Shown piece by piece: positions 45,281 through 53,675 of a stretch of DNA of 64,000 bases; position 1 is the stretch's first letter; the number at the start of each line of letters is the position of its first letter. Origin of the DNA: Geomonas anaerohicana. GTDB lineage: Bacteria; Desulfobacterota; Desulfuromonadia; Geobacterales; Geobacteraceae. The notes beneath the pieces were generated by a model that saw only the letters and a program-made list of their open reading frames with translations, searched no databases and was not told the origin of the DNA. The translations under genes were made by a program, and so were the position numbers. The stretch lies in the NCBI RefSeq assembly GCF_016458305.1, contig NZ_JAEMHL010000004.1, positions 1 to 64,000 on the forward strand, given 5' to 3'.

Positions 45281-46018
45281 ATGGGACGTCTTTGCCGGTT
45301 GCTGCTTGTTTGCCTGGTGGCCCTCGTGCTGACTGCCGCCACCTGGCAGCGGCAGTTGCTGTACTTCCCGACCCATCACGATGGCAGCAACGGACTGGTG
45401 CCGTGGCGCGACCAGGGTGAGGTAATCGGTTTCGCCCGGACCGTCCCCAGCCCTAAGAACGTCTGGCTCATGCTGCACGGCAACGGCGGGCAGGCCAGCG
45501 ACCGCGCCTATGCGCTCCCTTCGTTTGCCGCCGAAGACAGCGTCTATATCTTGGAATACCCCGGCTACGGCCAACGCCCCGGTTCCCCTTCCAAGGAGGC
45601 ACTGAACCAGGCAGGCAGGCAGGGATACCTATTGCTGCGGCGCGAGTACCCGGACAAGCCGGTCTGCGTGGTGGGGGAGTCGCTCGGGAGCGGTCCCGCC
45701 TGCTCCCTGGCCACAGTACAGCCTGCGCCGGACAAGATCGTGCTGGTGACGCCGTTCGACAAGCTGCACAGGGTGGCGCAGCACCACTACTGGTTTTTGC
45801 CGGTGCGCCTGCTCCTCCCTGACGACTGGGACAACATAAAGGCACTCAAGGGGTATCAGGGGAGGGTGGAGATCTTCGGTGCCAGGGAGGATAAGGTGAT
45901 TCCGGAGAAATTCGCCAAAAGCCTTGCCGAGAGCAGGCCGGGCACCGTGTTCCGGGAGATCGAAGGCGGGCACAACGACTGGGCGACGCCGGGGCGGGTG
46001 AGCATCAGGAACCCGTAA
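45281..46018 (+). CDS. Alpha/beta hydrolase, membrane anchored
   Basis: A 245-residue protein with one N-terminal membrane helix (about residues 5-22) and an alpha/beta hydrolase fold. The oxyanion-hole segment is LMLHGNGGQASD, the nucleophile is S134 in GESLGSG, and the catalytic histidine is probably in EGGHNDW, with an aspartate in AREDKVIPEK. It resembles the FrsA/BAAT-like and DUF-type serine hydrolases with GNGG motifs. Substrate unknown. It follows the histidine kinase by 11 bases and may share its transcript. Confidence 0.83.
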   Translation: MGRLCRLLLVCLVALVLTAATWQRQLLYFPTHHDGSNGLVPWRDQGEVIGFARTVPSPKNVWLMLHGNGGQASDRAYALPSFAAEDSVYILEYPGYGQRPGSPSKEALNQAGRQGYLLLRREYPDKPVCVVGESLGSGPACSLATVQPAPDKIVLVTPFDKLHRVAQHHYWFLPVRLLLPDDWDNIKALKGYQGRVEIFGAREDKVIPEKFAKSLAESRPGTVFREIEGGHNDWATPGRVSIRNP

Positions 46019-46032
46019 CACCTGGAGGCTTT

Positions 46033-46133
46033 AACGCAAAGACGCAAAGGCGCTGAGGCGCAAAGATAAGCTTTGAGGGGTAAAACCTCTAGGTCTTTTC
46101 TCTGCGGCTTGGCGCCTTTGCGTCTTTGCGTTG
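46033..46133. repeat. Inverted repeat of CGCAAAG-type units, copy 2 (family R7)
   Basis: AACGCAAAGACGCAAAGGCG facing CGCCTTTGCGTCTTTGCGTT, around a centre with GGGTAAAACCTC. Closely related to 34490-34592. Confidence 0.82.
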
Positions 46134-46149
46134 AGTTTTTTAAAGGGGT

Positions 46150-46181
46150 AAACAACAGGCGCCGCCGGGATCGGCAGCGCC
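46150..46181 (-). terminator. Intrinsic terminator of the rubrerythrin gene
   Basis: On the minus strand, stem GGCGCTGCCG / CGGCGGCGCC (one G-T pair) with a four-base loop, then TGTTGTTT. It lies 10 bases after the rubrerythrin stop codon. Confidence 0.78.
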
Positions 46182-46190
46182 CTTTCTGCA

Positions 46191-46691
46191 TCAAGCGATC
46201 CTGGTGAACTTGTCCTTGGGGACCAGGCAGACGGCGCACTTGTCGGGCGCCTCGTCGTACACAGTGTTGCCGCAGACTTCACAGACGTAGATGGGGCGGT
46301 CGGCAAGATCGACACCGTTTTGTACCGCCGCCAGGGCCTGCTGGTACAGGTCGTGATGAACCTCTTCCACCGCGAGGGCGAACTTGAAGGAGTTCTCTGC
46401 CGCGCGGTGCCCCTCCTGCCTGGCCTGCTCGAGAAACGGCGGGTACATCTTCTGAAATTCGAACCCTTCTCCCTCGATGGCCTCTTTCAGGTTGTCGACG
46501 GTGCTCTTGATCCCGTCCATGGCGCGCAGGTGCGCATGGGCATGCACCGTTTCGGCGTGTGCCGCGGCGCGGAACAGCTTGGCTACCTGCGGCAGCCCCT
46601 CCGCTTCGGCCTTCTTGGCAAAGGCAAGGTATTTACGGTTGGCTTGACTCTCTCCGGCAAACGCCTCGGCAAGATTATCCTTGGTCGACAT
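46191..46691 (-). CDS. Rubrerythrin
   Basis: A 166-residue non-haem iron protein that reduces hydrogen peroxide in anaerobes. The N-terminal ferritin-like domain carries diiron ligands in AFAGESQANRKYL, AAAHAETVHAHAH and ALAVEEVHHDLY. The C-terminal rubredoxin-like knuckle has CEVCGNTVYDEAPDKCAVC. The gene has its own promoter and terminator, so it is monocistronic. The gene is well separated from the flanking ones. Confidence 0.95.
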   Translation of the reverse strand: MSTKDNLAEAFAGESQANRKYLAFAKKAEAEGLPQVAKLFRAAAHAETVHAHAHLRAMDGIKSTVDNLKEAIEGEGFEFQKMYPPFLEQARQEGHRAAENSFKFALAVEEVHHDLYQQALAAVQNGVDLADRPIYVCEVCGNTVYDEAPDKCAVCLVPKDKFTRIA

Positions 46692-46726
46692 CTCTTCCTC
46701 CTCATTATGTCAAAATGTGCAGCTTG

Positions 46727-46754
46727 AATATAACGGGGCATCTGTCCCAGTCAA
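46727..46754 (-). promoter_or_regulatory. Predicted rubrerythrin promoter
   Basis: On the minus strand TTGACT (46749-46754) and TATATT (46727-46732), 16-base spacer, about 36 bases upstream of the start codon. Confidence 0.65.
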
Positions 46755-46822
46755 GGCGTCGTGTACATTATATTTATCTGATATGTATACGTTTTTTCGC
46801 CGACTGGAGAGCGCCCGCCTTC

Positions 46823-46850
46823 TTGACATTAAGATATGCCAATGTAATCT
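46823..46850 (+). promoter_or_regulatory. Predicted exoD promoter
   Basis: TTGACA (46823-46828) and TAATCT (46845-46850) with a 16-base spacer, upstream of the ExoD-like gene. Confidence 0.6.
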
Positions 46851-46910
46851 TCGTGGGGTGTTTGGGGTGAGAGTGTCGGTAGAGCTTGCGGCGGCACCAG
46901 AGAGGTTTGC

Positions 46911-47495
46911 ATGGCGCGAGAGATCACCACTCTTCAGGAGATGCTGGACCGGATCGGGGATTCCGCTGATGACGCGGGGCGCGTCTCCTTGGGGAAAATC
47001 GTGGAATCAATCGGAAACCGCTCCTTCGGGCCGCTGCTGCTCATGGTGGGGGTCATCGCCGCGTCGCCGTTGAGCGGTATGCCGGGGGTCCCGACCGCAA
47101 CCGGGGTGCTGATCCTGCTGATTGCGGGGCAGCTCTTCTTCCGCCGGGATCACTTCTGGCTGCCGAGATGGCTGCTGCGGCGCTCGTTGGCCCGAGACAA
47201 AGTGACCAAGGCGATCAGGTGGCTGCGTCCCTTGGCGCGATTCATCGACCGGTGGCTGCGTCCACGTTTGCCGTCGCTGATCAGGGGGGGAAGTATCTAC
47301 CTGATCTCTTTCATCTGTGCGTCCATAGCGATCGTGATGCCGATGATGGAGTTGGTCCCGTTCTCGGCACATGGAGCAGGCTTGGCCCTGTCGGCCTTCG
47401 GGCTGGCCCTTATCTCGCGCGACGGCCTGCTCGCGCTGATCGCATTCGTGGTGACCGCGGTAAGTTTCGGGCTGGTGATCTACCAGTTCAGCTAG
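46911..47495 (+). CDS. ExoD-family membrane protein
   Basis: A 194-residue protein of the exopolysaccharide synthesis ExoD family (PF06055). The N-terminal part (TTLQEMLDRIGDSADDAGRVSLGKIVESIGNRSFGPL) is characteristic, followed by hydrophobic segments at about 40-65, 120-150 and 165-190. ExoD was first linked to exopolysaccharide and alkali tolerance in rhizobia; the biochemical role is unknown. ATG 46911 follows AGAGG. The gene is convergent with a cupin gene only 9 bases away. Confidence 0.85.
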   Translation: MAREITTLQEMLDRIGDSADDAGRVSLGKIVESIGNRSFGPLLLMVGVIAASPLSGMPGVPTATGVLILLIAGQLFFRRDHFWLPRWLLRRSLARDKVTKAIRWLRPLARFIDRWLRPRLPSLIRGGSIYLISFICASIAIVMPMMELVPFSAHGAGLALSAFGLALISRDGLLALIAFVVTAVSFGLVIYQFS

Positions 47496-47504
47496 ATGGG
47501 CGGC

Positions 47505-47828
47505 TTAAGGGAGGTACTCCTCACGCACCGGGGAGAACACCTCGATGGCCACCGAATCCTCGAGTATCTCGGCATTATGCTGAGCGCCACCTGCGATGCA
47601 CCAGCTGTCCCCCGGCAGTACCTCCTGTTTCTTCTCCCCAATGCTGAGCCTGATCCGGCCGCTTACCAGGTATCCGGTCTGTTCGTGCGGGTGGCTGTGC
47701 AACGGAAGCTGTGCGCCCTTCTCCAGGAGAAACTCCACCATCAGGGTTTTATCCCCGTGCACCAGTGTTTTTTGGCGGATCCCCGGCAGTACCTGTTGGT
47801 AACCTGCGTCGCTTCTCTTCTCGAACAT
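47505..47828 (-). CDS. Small cupin-domain protein
   Basis: A 107-residue single cupin. Metal-binding histidines and glutamate are seen in [21 protein letters not shown], and [17 protein letters not shown] carries the second cupin motif. I start at ATG 47828, with AAAGGAG upstream; the in-frame extension to 47897 covers a GC-rich repeat and the end of trmL. The function of such small cupins (isomerase, dioxygenase or binding protein) cannot be read from sequence. Confidence 0.86.
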   Translation of the reverse strand: MFEKRSDAGYQQVLPGIRQKTLVHGDKTLMVEFLLEKGAQLPLHSHPHEQTGYLVSGRIRLSIGEKKQEVLPGDSWCIAGGAQHNAEILEDSVAIEVFSPVREEYLP

Positions 47829-47893
47829 CTTTTTCTCCTTTGCTTTCGGTTCCCCCGCCCCTTGCGGGAGGGGGGGCGTAATCGTTGTCCCGC

Positions 47894-48370
47894 TCACGCG
47901 CCTTCCAGTGCGCCGGTCTGGCGCAGCGCCTCGTAGAGCACGATCCCCGCCGAGGTGGAGAGGTTCAGGCTGCGCACCTTGCCGGTGATCGGGATGCGCA
48001 CCGCGGTCTCCGGGTTCGCCTCGATGAGTTCCTCGGGGAGACCCTTGGTTTCCTTTCCGAAAACGATGAAGTCGCCGGGGCGAAACGCGAACTGGAGGTA
48101 GCTTTGCGGGGCCTTCTTGCTGGTGTAGATGAAGCGCCCGTCAGGGAAGGCGCGCCTGAGTGCGTCGAGATCGTCCCAGTAACGGATGTCGACTTCGCTC
48201 CAGTAATCGAGTCCGGCCCGCTTCAGGTAGCGGTCGTCGGTGGAGAAGCCGAGCTTGCCGACCAGGTGCAGGATGGTGCCGGTGGCGCCGCAAAGCCTGG
48301 CGATGTTGCCGGTGTTGGGCGGAATTTCCGGCTCCACCAGCACTATGTGAAACGGGTGTTGCGATGACAT
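47894..48370 (-). CDS. trmL: tRNA (cytidine/uridine-34-2'-O)-methyltransferase TrmL
   Basis: A 158-residue SPOUT methyltransferase that 2'-O-methylates the wobble nucleotide of tRNA-Leu isoacceptors. Diagnostic segments are [20 protein letters not shown] at the N-terminus, [13 protein letters not shown] in the middle and [23 protein letters not shown], which forms the SAM-binding knot. Length is normal. It is leftward and divergent from trpB. Confidence 0.93.
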   Translation of the reverse strand: MSSQHPFHIVLVEPEIPPNTGNIARLCGATGTILHLVGKLGFSTDDRYLKRAGLDYWSEVDIRYWDDLDALRRAFPDGRFIYTSKKAPQSYLQFAFRPGDFIVFGKETKGLPEELIEANPETAVRIPITGKVRSLNLSTSAGIVLYEALRQTGALEGA

Positions 48371-48575
48371 CGGTTACCTCGAAAACGGTGCTTTTGTGGA
48401 AGCAAAAAAGGGCTCAGTCATAGAAAAAAGTTCCACAGGATGAGTGGAATTTGGTCCCCGAAAACGAGCTTCCAGGATGGGTGATATTTGTAGCTCAAAG
48501 CAAAAAATAAGGCAAAGAGAAACGGCTAAAAGCCTGTAACGGCGGGGGGTTGTCTGGGGGGTAGGCTCTGTAAGC

Positions 48576-48604
48576 TTGCAATTTATCGACAGATAGTCTA
48601 TGAT
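48576..48604 (+). promoter_or_regulatory. Predicted trpB promoter
   Basis: TTGCAA (48576-48581) and TATGAT (48599-48604) with a 17-base spacer. Transcription would begin only ~25 bases before the start codon, leaving no room for a classical trp leader peptide. Confidence 0.65.
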
Positions 48605-48634
48605 GCCCCCCTCACACACCTACCGGAGGCAACT

Positions 48635-49825
48635 TTGGATACGCCTGACAACAGTGGTCACTTCGGCCGTTTCGGCGGCAGATACGTCTCGGAAACGCTC
48701 ATGCCGGCGCTGCTCGAACTAGAGCAAGCGTACAACCATTTTCGCAACGAAAAGGGGTTCCAGGAGGAGTTCGCCTACTACCTGCGCCAGTACGTCGGCC
48801 GCCCCAACCCGCTCTATTTCGCCGAGAAACTGAGCCGGAAAATGGGGGGCGCGAAGATCTATCTGAAGCGCGAGGACCTGAACCACACCGGCGCTCACAA
48901 GGTGAACAATACCATCGGTCAGGCGCTGCTTGCCAAGCGGATGGGCAAGAACAAGGTGATCGCCGAGACCGGCGCCGGCCAGCACGGCGTGGCGACCGCG
49001 ACCGTCGCGGCGCTGTTCGGCATGGAGTGCGAGGTGTTCATGGGCGAGGAGGACATCCGGCGCCAGTCCCTGAACGTGTTCCGCATGAAGCTTCTGGGCG
49101 CCAAGGTGAACCCGGTCAGTTCCGGTACCGCGACCCTGAAGGACGCCATGAACGAGGCGATGCGCCAGTGGGTGACCAACGTGGTGGACACCTTCTACAT
49201 CATCGGCACCGTCGCCGGCCCCCATCCTTACCCGGTCATGGTGCGCGACTTCCAGGCCATCATCGGCCAGGAGGCGAGGGCGCAGCACCTGGAAGCCGAG
49301 GGTAGGCTCCCCGACTACCTGATCGCCGCCGTAGGCGGGGGGAGCAACGCCATCGGGCTGTTCCACCCCTTCGTCAACGACGAGTCGGTGCAGATGATCG
49401 GCGTCGAGGCCGCCGGCTACGGCATCGACAGCGGCAAGCACGCCGCACCGCTTTCCGCCGGCAGCGTCGGGGTGCTGCACGGCAACAAAACGTACCTCCT
49501 GCAGGACGAGTTCGGTCAGATCGCCCATGCCCATTCCATTTCCGCCGGATTGGACTACCCGGGCGTCGGACCTGAGCACTCGTACCTGAAGGAGATCGGT
49601 CGGGCCAGCTACGTCTCCGTCACCGATGACGAGGCGCTGGATGCGTTCCAGGTGCTGACCCGCGAGGAGGGGATCATTCCCGCACTGGAGTCTTCCCACG
49701 CAGTCGCCCATGCACTGCGTCTGGCTCCGACACTTTCCACCAATGAGAGCATCGTCGTCTGTCTGTCGGGCAGGGGCGATAAGGACATCCATACCGTGGC
49801 TGATGTTATGGGGGTGCAGCTTTAA
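48635..49825 (+). CDS. trpB: Tryptophan synthase beta subunit
   Basis: TrpB condenses indole with serine to make tryptophan using pyridoxal phosphate. The 396-residue protein is of the TrpB1 type. K89 in [15 protein letters not shown] binds [19 protein letters not shown] is the active-site segment and [11 protein letters not shown] the phosphate loop. The start codon is TTG 48635, with CCGGAGG upstream at correct spacing. It is transcribed alone from its own promoter and ends in a terminator, unlinked from trpA at 19339. Confidence 0.96.
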   Translation: MDTPDNSGHFGRFGGRYVSETLMPALLELEQAYNHFRNEKGFQEEFAYYLRQYVGRPNPLYFAEKLSRKMGGAKIYLKREDLNHTGAHKVNNTIGQALLAKRMGKNKVIAETGAGQHGVATATVAALFGMECEVFMGEEDIRRQSLNVFRMKLLGAKVNPVSSGTATLKDAMNEAMRQWVTNVVDTFYIIGTVAGPHPYPVMVRDFQAIIGQEARAQHLEAEGRLPDYLIAAVGGGSNAIGLFHPFVNDESVQMIGVEAAGYGIDSGKHAAPLSAGSVGVLHGNKTYLLQDEFGQIAHAHSISAGLDYPGVGPEHSYLKEIGRASYVSVTDDEALDAFQVLTREEGIIPALESSHAVAHALRLAPTLSTNESIVVCLSGRGDKDIHTVADVMGVQL

Positions 49826-49850
49826 TATAGAAAATTCGAGGCTTTAGTGG

Positions 49851-49880
49851 GGGAGGTCCGCTGGGCGGGGCTCCCTTTTT
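49851..49880 (+). terminator. Probable terminator of trpB
   Basis: GGGAG and CTCCC arms, 15 bases apart, followed by TTTTT. The stem is short, so this is less certain than the other terminators. Confidence 0.55.
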
Positions 49881-49913
49881 ATTCGGCAGGATTGTATAAA
49901 TCTAATGTGTGGC

Positions 49914-49942
49914 TTGCAATGTCCGTCGGATTTGATTACACT
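49914..49942 (+). promoter_or_regulatory. Predicted promoter of the lytic transglycosylase gene
   Basis: TTGCAA (49914-49919) and TACACT (49937-49942), 17-base spacer. Confidence 0.5.
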
Positions 49943-50064
49943 AATAACCTCAGATTGGCGACGAGTCAATGTGATTCTAATGAAAGGAGATGATTGGCGC
50001 GGGCTTCACTACCGACATTTAGTATCTCTACCTAAAGCCGGCAAAAGCCATTCAACAGCGATTT

Positions 50065-50757
50065 ATGAAACGAAAAATTGTAGTGCTGGTCGCGGTGCTC
50101 ATGATGACGGCATCGTGCGACCAGTCCCACCTGCAGCAGGCGCAGGTCCCGGTGACTCCCTCGGTGTCGGAGTCGGACCGGGCGCTGCTCACCTGGGCGG
50201 AGGGGAGCGAGAAGCAGGGTGAGAAATCTCCCGCCTCGGCCCCCGCCATGCAGATGGATCTGCCCAAGGCGGCAGAACTGGACGGGAGGAAGAAACTGGT
50301 TCCCGCCATTTACGCCACGTTCGCCCGCAGGACCACACCGGCCCGGGCCAAGTGGCTCGCCGAGATCTGCTACGAAAAAACGGAGGGAACGAAATTCACA
50401 CCGCTGGACCTGGCTGAGATAGCTCTGGCGGAAACAGGCGGACACAAGCTCTCATCGAGAGCGGTATCCCCCAAGGGTGCCCTGGGGGTCTGGCAGTTGA
50501 TGCCGGAGCGGGCGGAAAGCCACGGCTACACGCCGCAGGACATGTGGGACGACGAGAAGTGCGCGGAAGCGGCCGTGAAGGAGCTGTACGAGAAGCTGGA
50601 CATGGCCAAGGGCAATATGGGCCGCGCCAAGAGGCTCTACTGCGGTACCGGGCCGGCGGCGAGGGCCTACGACAAGATCCGCAAGCGCTTCAGGACGGAG
50701 ATACTGCGGGAGGTGCAAAGGGGCATGCTGATGCAGCAGGTGGCAGTCAACGGATAG
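50065..50757 (+). CDS. Lytic transglycosylase (SLT-domain) lipoprotein
   Basis: A 230-residue lipoprotein with the lipobox LMMTASC at residues 12-18. The C-terminal half has the soluble lytic transglycosylase fold: the catalytic glutamate in AEIALAETGGH, then SPKGALGVWQLMPERAESHG, the motif that shapes the sugar-binding groove, and a final helical region. Such enzymes cleave the MurNAc-GlcNAc bond of peptidoglycan. A Shine-Dalgarno sequence before ATG 50065 is weak. It is followed by a hairpin before the LEA14-like gene. Confidence 0.87.
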   Translation: MKRKIVVLVAVLMMTASCDQSHLQQAQVPVTPSVSESDRALLTWAEGSEKQGEKSPASAPAMQMDLPKAAELDGRKKLVPAIYATFARRTTPARAKWLAEICYEKTEGTKFTPLDLAEIALAETGGHKLSSRAVSPKGALGVWQLMPERAESHGYTPQDMWDDEKCAEAAVKELYEKLDMAKGNMGRAKRLYCGTGPAARAYDKIRKRFRTEILREVQRGMLMQQVAVNG

Positions 50758-50792
50758 TCCTTTTGCTGTTTGAGGTTTGGTTGTGCTATAGT

Positions 50793-50827
50793 GGGCGGGT
50801 TCTTTCGGGGACCCGCCCGCTTTGTTT
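50793..50827 (+). terminator. Hairpin between transglycosylase and LEA14-like genes
   Basis: Perfect 8-base stem GGGCGGGT / ACCCGCCC with a 10-base loop and TTTGTTT shortly after. It may terminate the first gene or attenuate the second, because a TATAGT box lies immediately before it. Confidence 0.6.
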
Positions 50828-50857
50828 ATGGGCTACCGTCTTTTCAGGAGTCTGGTT

Positions 50858-51352
50858 GTGAGAAAAATCGTTGCCCTTTTGTTAGTCGTCGTTCTTCTCT
50901 CCGGGTGCAGCAAGCTGGTCAGCGCGCCGCAGGTTACCGTTCAGGACCTGAGCGTGGTTTCGGTCGACCCGACCGGCGCCGGCATGGAACTCTACCTGCG
51001 GGTGCTCAACACCAACAGCTTCGACGTCAAGTTGCAGGGATACAGCTATGACATCAAGATCATGGCGCTGCCGCTGGCCAAGGGGGGGGCGCGCGAAGAG
51101 ATCAATTTCCCCGCCCACGAGGAGACCGACGTCCGCATTCCGGTCCGCATCACCTATGCCGACCTGCTGGAGATCCTCAAGCGCAAGCCGGATCCGGACC
51201 GGATCCCGTACCAGGTGGCGGCGGGGCTGGACCTGGAGACCCCGGTGGGACAGATGACCGTTCCGGTCAAAAAGAACGGCACCTACGCCATCCCCAAGAA
51301 GTACCGTCCGGCAGCCATCTTCGGTAAGATCGCCGACTTCCTCAAATTCTAA
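50858..51352 (+). CDS. LEA14-like (WHy domain) lipoprotein
   Basis: A 164-residue lipoprotein. The signal ends LLSGC (residues ~13-17). The mature part is a single Water-stress/Hypersensitive-response (WHy) domain related to plant LEA14: VQDLSVVSVDPTGAGMELYL, VLNTNSFDVKLQGYSYDIKI and DVRIPVRITYADLLEIL. Such proteins are associated with stress protection, with unknown mechanism. The start is GTG 50858, with CAGGAG seven bases upstream; the in-frame ATGs further up do not have a ribosome binding site. Confidence 0.83.
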   Translation: MRKIVALLLVVVLLSGCSKLVSAPQVTVQDLSVVSVDPTGAGMELYLRVLNTNSFDVKLQGYSYDIKIMALPLAKGGAREEINFPAHEETDVRIPVRITYADLLEILKRKPDPDRIPYQVAAGLDLETPVGQMTVPVKKNGTYAIPKKYRPAAIFGKIADFLKF

Positions 51353-51405
51353 ACGTACGTAAGGCATGAGCTTCCGCCGCAGGACAGGGGAGCTGCAGTC
51401 CACGC

Positions 51406-51490
51406 TCCTCCCCCCGGAGGGGGGAGGCTGGGAGGGGGGCGCGGGCAGAGGCGAAATCCCCCTCCCTGTCCCTCCCCCTCCGGGGGCGGG
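51406..51490. repeat. GC-rich palindromic repeats before uup
   Basis: CTCCTCCCCCCGGAGGGGGG and CCTCCCCCTCCGGGGGCGGG elements in tandem in the gap before the ABC-F gene. Related to 37331-37426. Confidence 0.7.
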
Positions 51491-51542
51491 GACGCACTGT
51501 CCGCAGGGTGCCGGAGCATCATCGCTGATCGTTGGAGATTTT

Positions 51543-53441
51543 ATGAACGTTGTTGATATCACGGGTCTTTCCAAGAGTTTCGGCCCCCGTGTCCTGATGG
51601 ACGGCGTCACCTTCGCCGTGGGGGAGGACGAGAGGGTAGGGTTGATCGGCGCCAACGGTGCCGGCAAGTCGACCTTGCTCACCATCCTCGCCGGCGTCGA
51701 GGACCGTGACGGCGGTTCCATCGCCATGAAGCGCGGCGCCTCGGTCGGCTACCTGAGCCAGGAGCCGGTGCTGGACGACAGCGCCACCGTCGCCGCCGAG
51801 ATCGAGAGCGGCCTCACCGCCATCCGCGCCGCCATGGCGAGCTTCAACGAGCTTTCCGAGAAGATGGCGGGGAACCCGCCCGACATGGACCGGCTGCTCG
51901 CCCGACAGGGGGAACTCTCGGTCTGGATCGAGCACCACGGTGGCTGGAACACCGACCACCGCGTGTTGGAGATGATGACCCACCTGCAGCTTCCCGACCC
52001 GCACCAGGTGATCGGCACGTTGTCCGGCGGCACCAAGCGGCGCGTGGCCCTGGCGAAGCTCCTGTTGCAGGCGCCCGAGCTGCTGCTTTTGGACGAGCCG
52101 ACCAACCACCTGGACGCGGACACCACCCAGTGGCTGCAGGAGCACCTGAAGGCGTATCCGGGCGCGGTCATGCTGATCACCCACGATCGCTACTTCCTGG
52201 ACCAGGTGGTGACCCGGATGCTGGAGCTGGAACGCGGTGCCCTCATCTCCTACCAGGGGGGCTACTCCACCTACCTCACCCTGCGCGAAGAACGACTCAT
52301 GGGGGAGGCGAGTCGCCGCTCGCGCCTTTTGAACCTGTTGCGCATCGAGACCGACTGGATCCGGCGCGGACCGCCGGCGCGCTCCACCAAGCAGAAGGCG
52401 CGCATCGACCGCTACCACGCGCTGGAAGAGAGCCTTTCCGGCCCCGCCCGCCGCGACCTCAAAATCGGGTTCAATACCGAAGAGGGGCTGGGCGGGACCA
52501 TCCTGGAGATGGACGGTGTCGTCAAGGGGTACGGCGAAAGGAAGCTGGTGAACGGTCTCAGCTTCGGCATGAAGCGCGGCGACCGCATCGGCGTGATCGG
52601 CCCCAACGGCTGCGGCAAGACCACCCTGATCCGGATGATCATGGGGGAGGAGGAGCCTGACCAGGGAAAGGTCGTGGTGGGCAAGAAGACCAAGATCTCC
52701 TACTTCGACCAGCTGCGCGAGGTGCTCGACCCCAACGAGACCATCTACGACTTCTTCGGCGAGGGGGACTACGTGACCACCGCCACCGGCGAGAAGCGGC
52801 ACAAGATCGGCTACCTGGAGGACTTCCTGTTCTCGGGCGAGGACCGCAGGCGGCCGGTGGGGAGCCTCTCCGGCGGCGAGAAGAGCCGGCTTATACTGGC
52901 GCGACTCATGCTGCAGGATGCCAACCTGCTGGTGCTGGACGAGCCGACCAACGACCTGGACATCCCGACCCTGCAGCTTTTGGACGCCTCCATCTCCGCC
53001 TTTCCCGGCTGCGTGCTCATGGTGACCCACGACCGCTTCTTCCTGGACAAGGTGGCCACCGGCGTCTTGGCCTTCGAGGGTGACGGCGAAGTGGTCTTCT
53101 ACGAGGGGAACTACACCAACTACCGCGAGCGCAAGGAGGCGGCCCGCGTGGCGGCCTCCGCGCAACGGGTCGAGAAGAAGGAGGCCCAGGCGGCCAAGGC
53201 GGAGAAGCCGAAGAAGGGGCTCACCTACGCCGAGCGGATCGAGCTGGAAAAGCTGGAGGGGAGCATCGAGGTGCTGGAGCAGGAGTTCGCCCGGGTGCAG
53301 GAGCTTTTGGGGGATCCATCCCGCTACGACACGGTGGCGGGGGGCATTGCCGCCATCACCGCCGACTATGGCAGGCTCGAAACGGAGCTGGCCACGGCCT
53401 ACGGGCGTTGGGAGGAGTTGGAGACCAAGAAGGGCGGCTGA
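51543..53441 (+). CDS. uup: ABC-F family ATPase, Uup type
   Basis: A 632-residue soluble protein with two ABC ATPase cassettes and no membrane domain. Walker A motifs are GANGAGKST and GPNGCGKTT; signature motifs LSGGTKRRVALAKLLL and LSGGEKSRLILARLML; Walker B LLLLDEPTNHLD and LLVLDEPTNDLD. The C-terminal ~100 residues, beginning KKGLTYAERIELEKLEG, form the coiled coil typical of Uup. ABC-F proteins act on ribosomes; Uup also affects transposon excision. I start at ATG 51543 (MNVVDITGLSKSFG); the extension upstream is repeat DNA. Confidence 0.92.
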   Translation: MNVVDITGLSKSFGPRVLMDGVTFAVGEDERVGLIGANGAGKSTLLTILAGVEDRDGGSIAMKRGASVGYLSQEPVLDDSATVAAEIESGLTAIRAAMASFNELSEKMAGNPPDMDRLLARQGELSVWIEHHGGWNTDHRVLEMMTHLQLPDPHQVIGTLSGGTKRRVALAKLLLQAPELLLLDEPTNHLDADTTQWLQEHLKAYPGAVMLITHDRYFLDQVVTRMLELERGALISYQGGYSTYLTLREERLMGEASRRSRLLNLLRIETDWIRRGPPARSTKQKARIDRYHALEESLSGPARRDLKIGFNTEEGLGGTILEMDGVVKGYGERKLVNGLSFGMKRGDRIGVIGPNGCGKTTLIRMIMGEEEPDQGKVVVGKKTKISYFDQLREVLDPNETIYDFFGEGDYVTTATGEKRHKIGYLEDFLFSGEDRRRPVGSLSGGEKSRLILARLMLQDANLLVLDEPTNDLDIPTLQLLDASISAFPGCVLMVTHDRFFLDKVATGVLAFEGDGEVVFYEGNYTNYRERKEAARVAASAQRVEKKEAQAAKAEKPKKGLTYAERIELEKLEGSIEVLEQEFARVQELLGDPSRYDTVAGGIAAITADYGRLETELATAYGRWEELETKKGG

Positions 53442-53478
53442 CGGTGGACAGCTGATAATCTGCCGACGTTTGTATCAA

Positions 53479-53517
53479 AAAAGGCTTCTGCGGGCACGTC
53501 CCTGCAGAAGCCTTTTT
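53479..53517 (+). terminator. Bidirectional terminator after uup
   Basis: Stem AAAGGCTTCTGC / GCAGAAGCCTTT with a 12-base loop, A-rich on the left and T-rich on the right, so it could also stop leftward transcription from hda. Confidence 0.88.
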
Positions 53518-53546
53518 CTATGGTGCAAGCATCCTTTCCGGAAGGT

Positions 53547-53590
53547 CCCCTCTCCCTCCGGGAGAGGGTGCCCGAAGGGCGGGTGAGGGC
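53547..53590. repeat. CCCTCTCC-CGGGAGAGGG repeat
   Basis: CCCCTCTCCCTCCGGGAGAG palindrome followed by GGTGCCCGAAGGGCGGGTGAGG. Three more copies are clustered at 59747-59951. Confidence 0.75.
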
Positions 53591-53645
53591 TCTGCAGGCT
53601 GCCGTCATGTTGCCTTTGGCAAACTCCCTTACCCTGAAAGGCAAG

Positions 53646-53675
53646 GGGGACCGGCACCTGGCGGAGCCAGTCCCC
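53646..53675. repeat. Single-hairpin R3 repeat touching the hda stop codon
   Basis: GGGGACCGGC...GCCAGTCCCC, directly next to the end of the hda-like gene (the last base overlaps its stop codon). Confidence 0.78.

Noticed and set aside
49905-50222. 105-codon frame before the lytic transglycosylase
   Set aside because: It overlaps the lipoprotein gene in another frame, has no ribosome binding site and covers the promoter region.
51519-53165. 548-codon minus-strand frame opposite uup
   Set aside because: Antisense shadow of a clear ABC-F ATPase.
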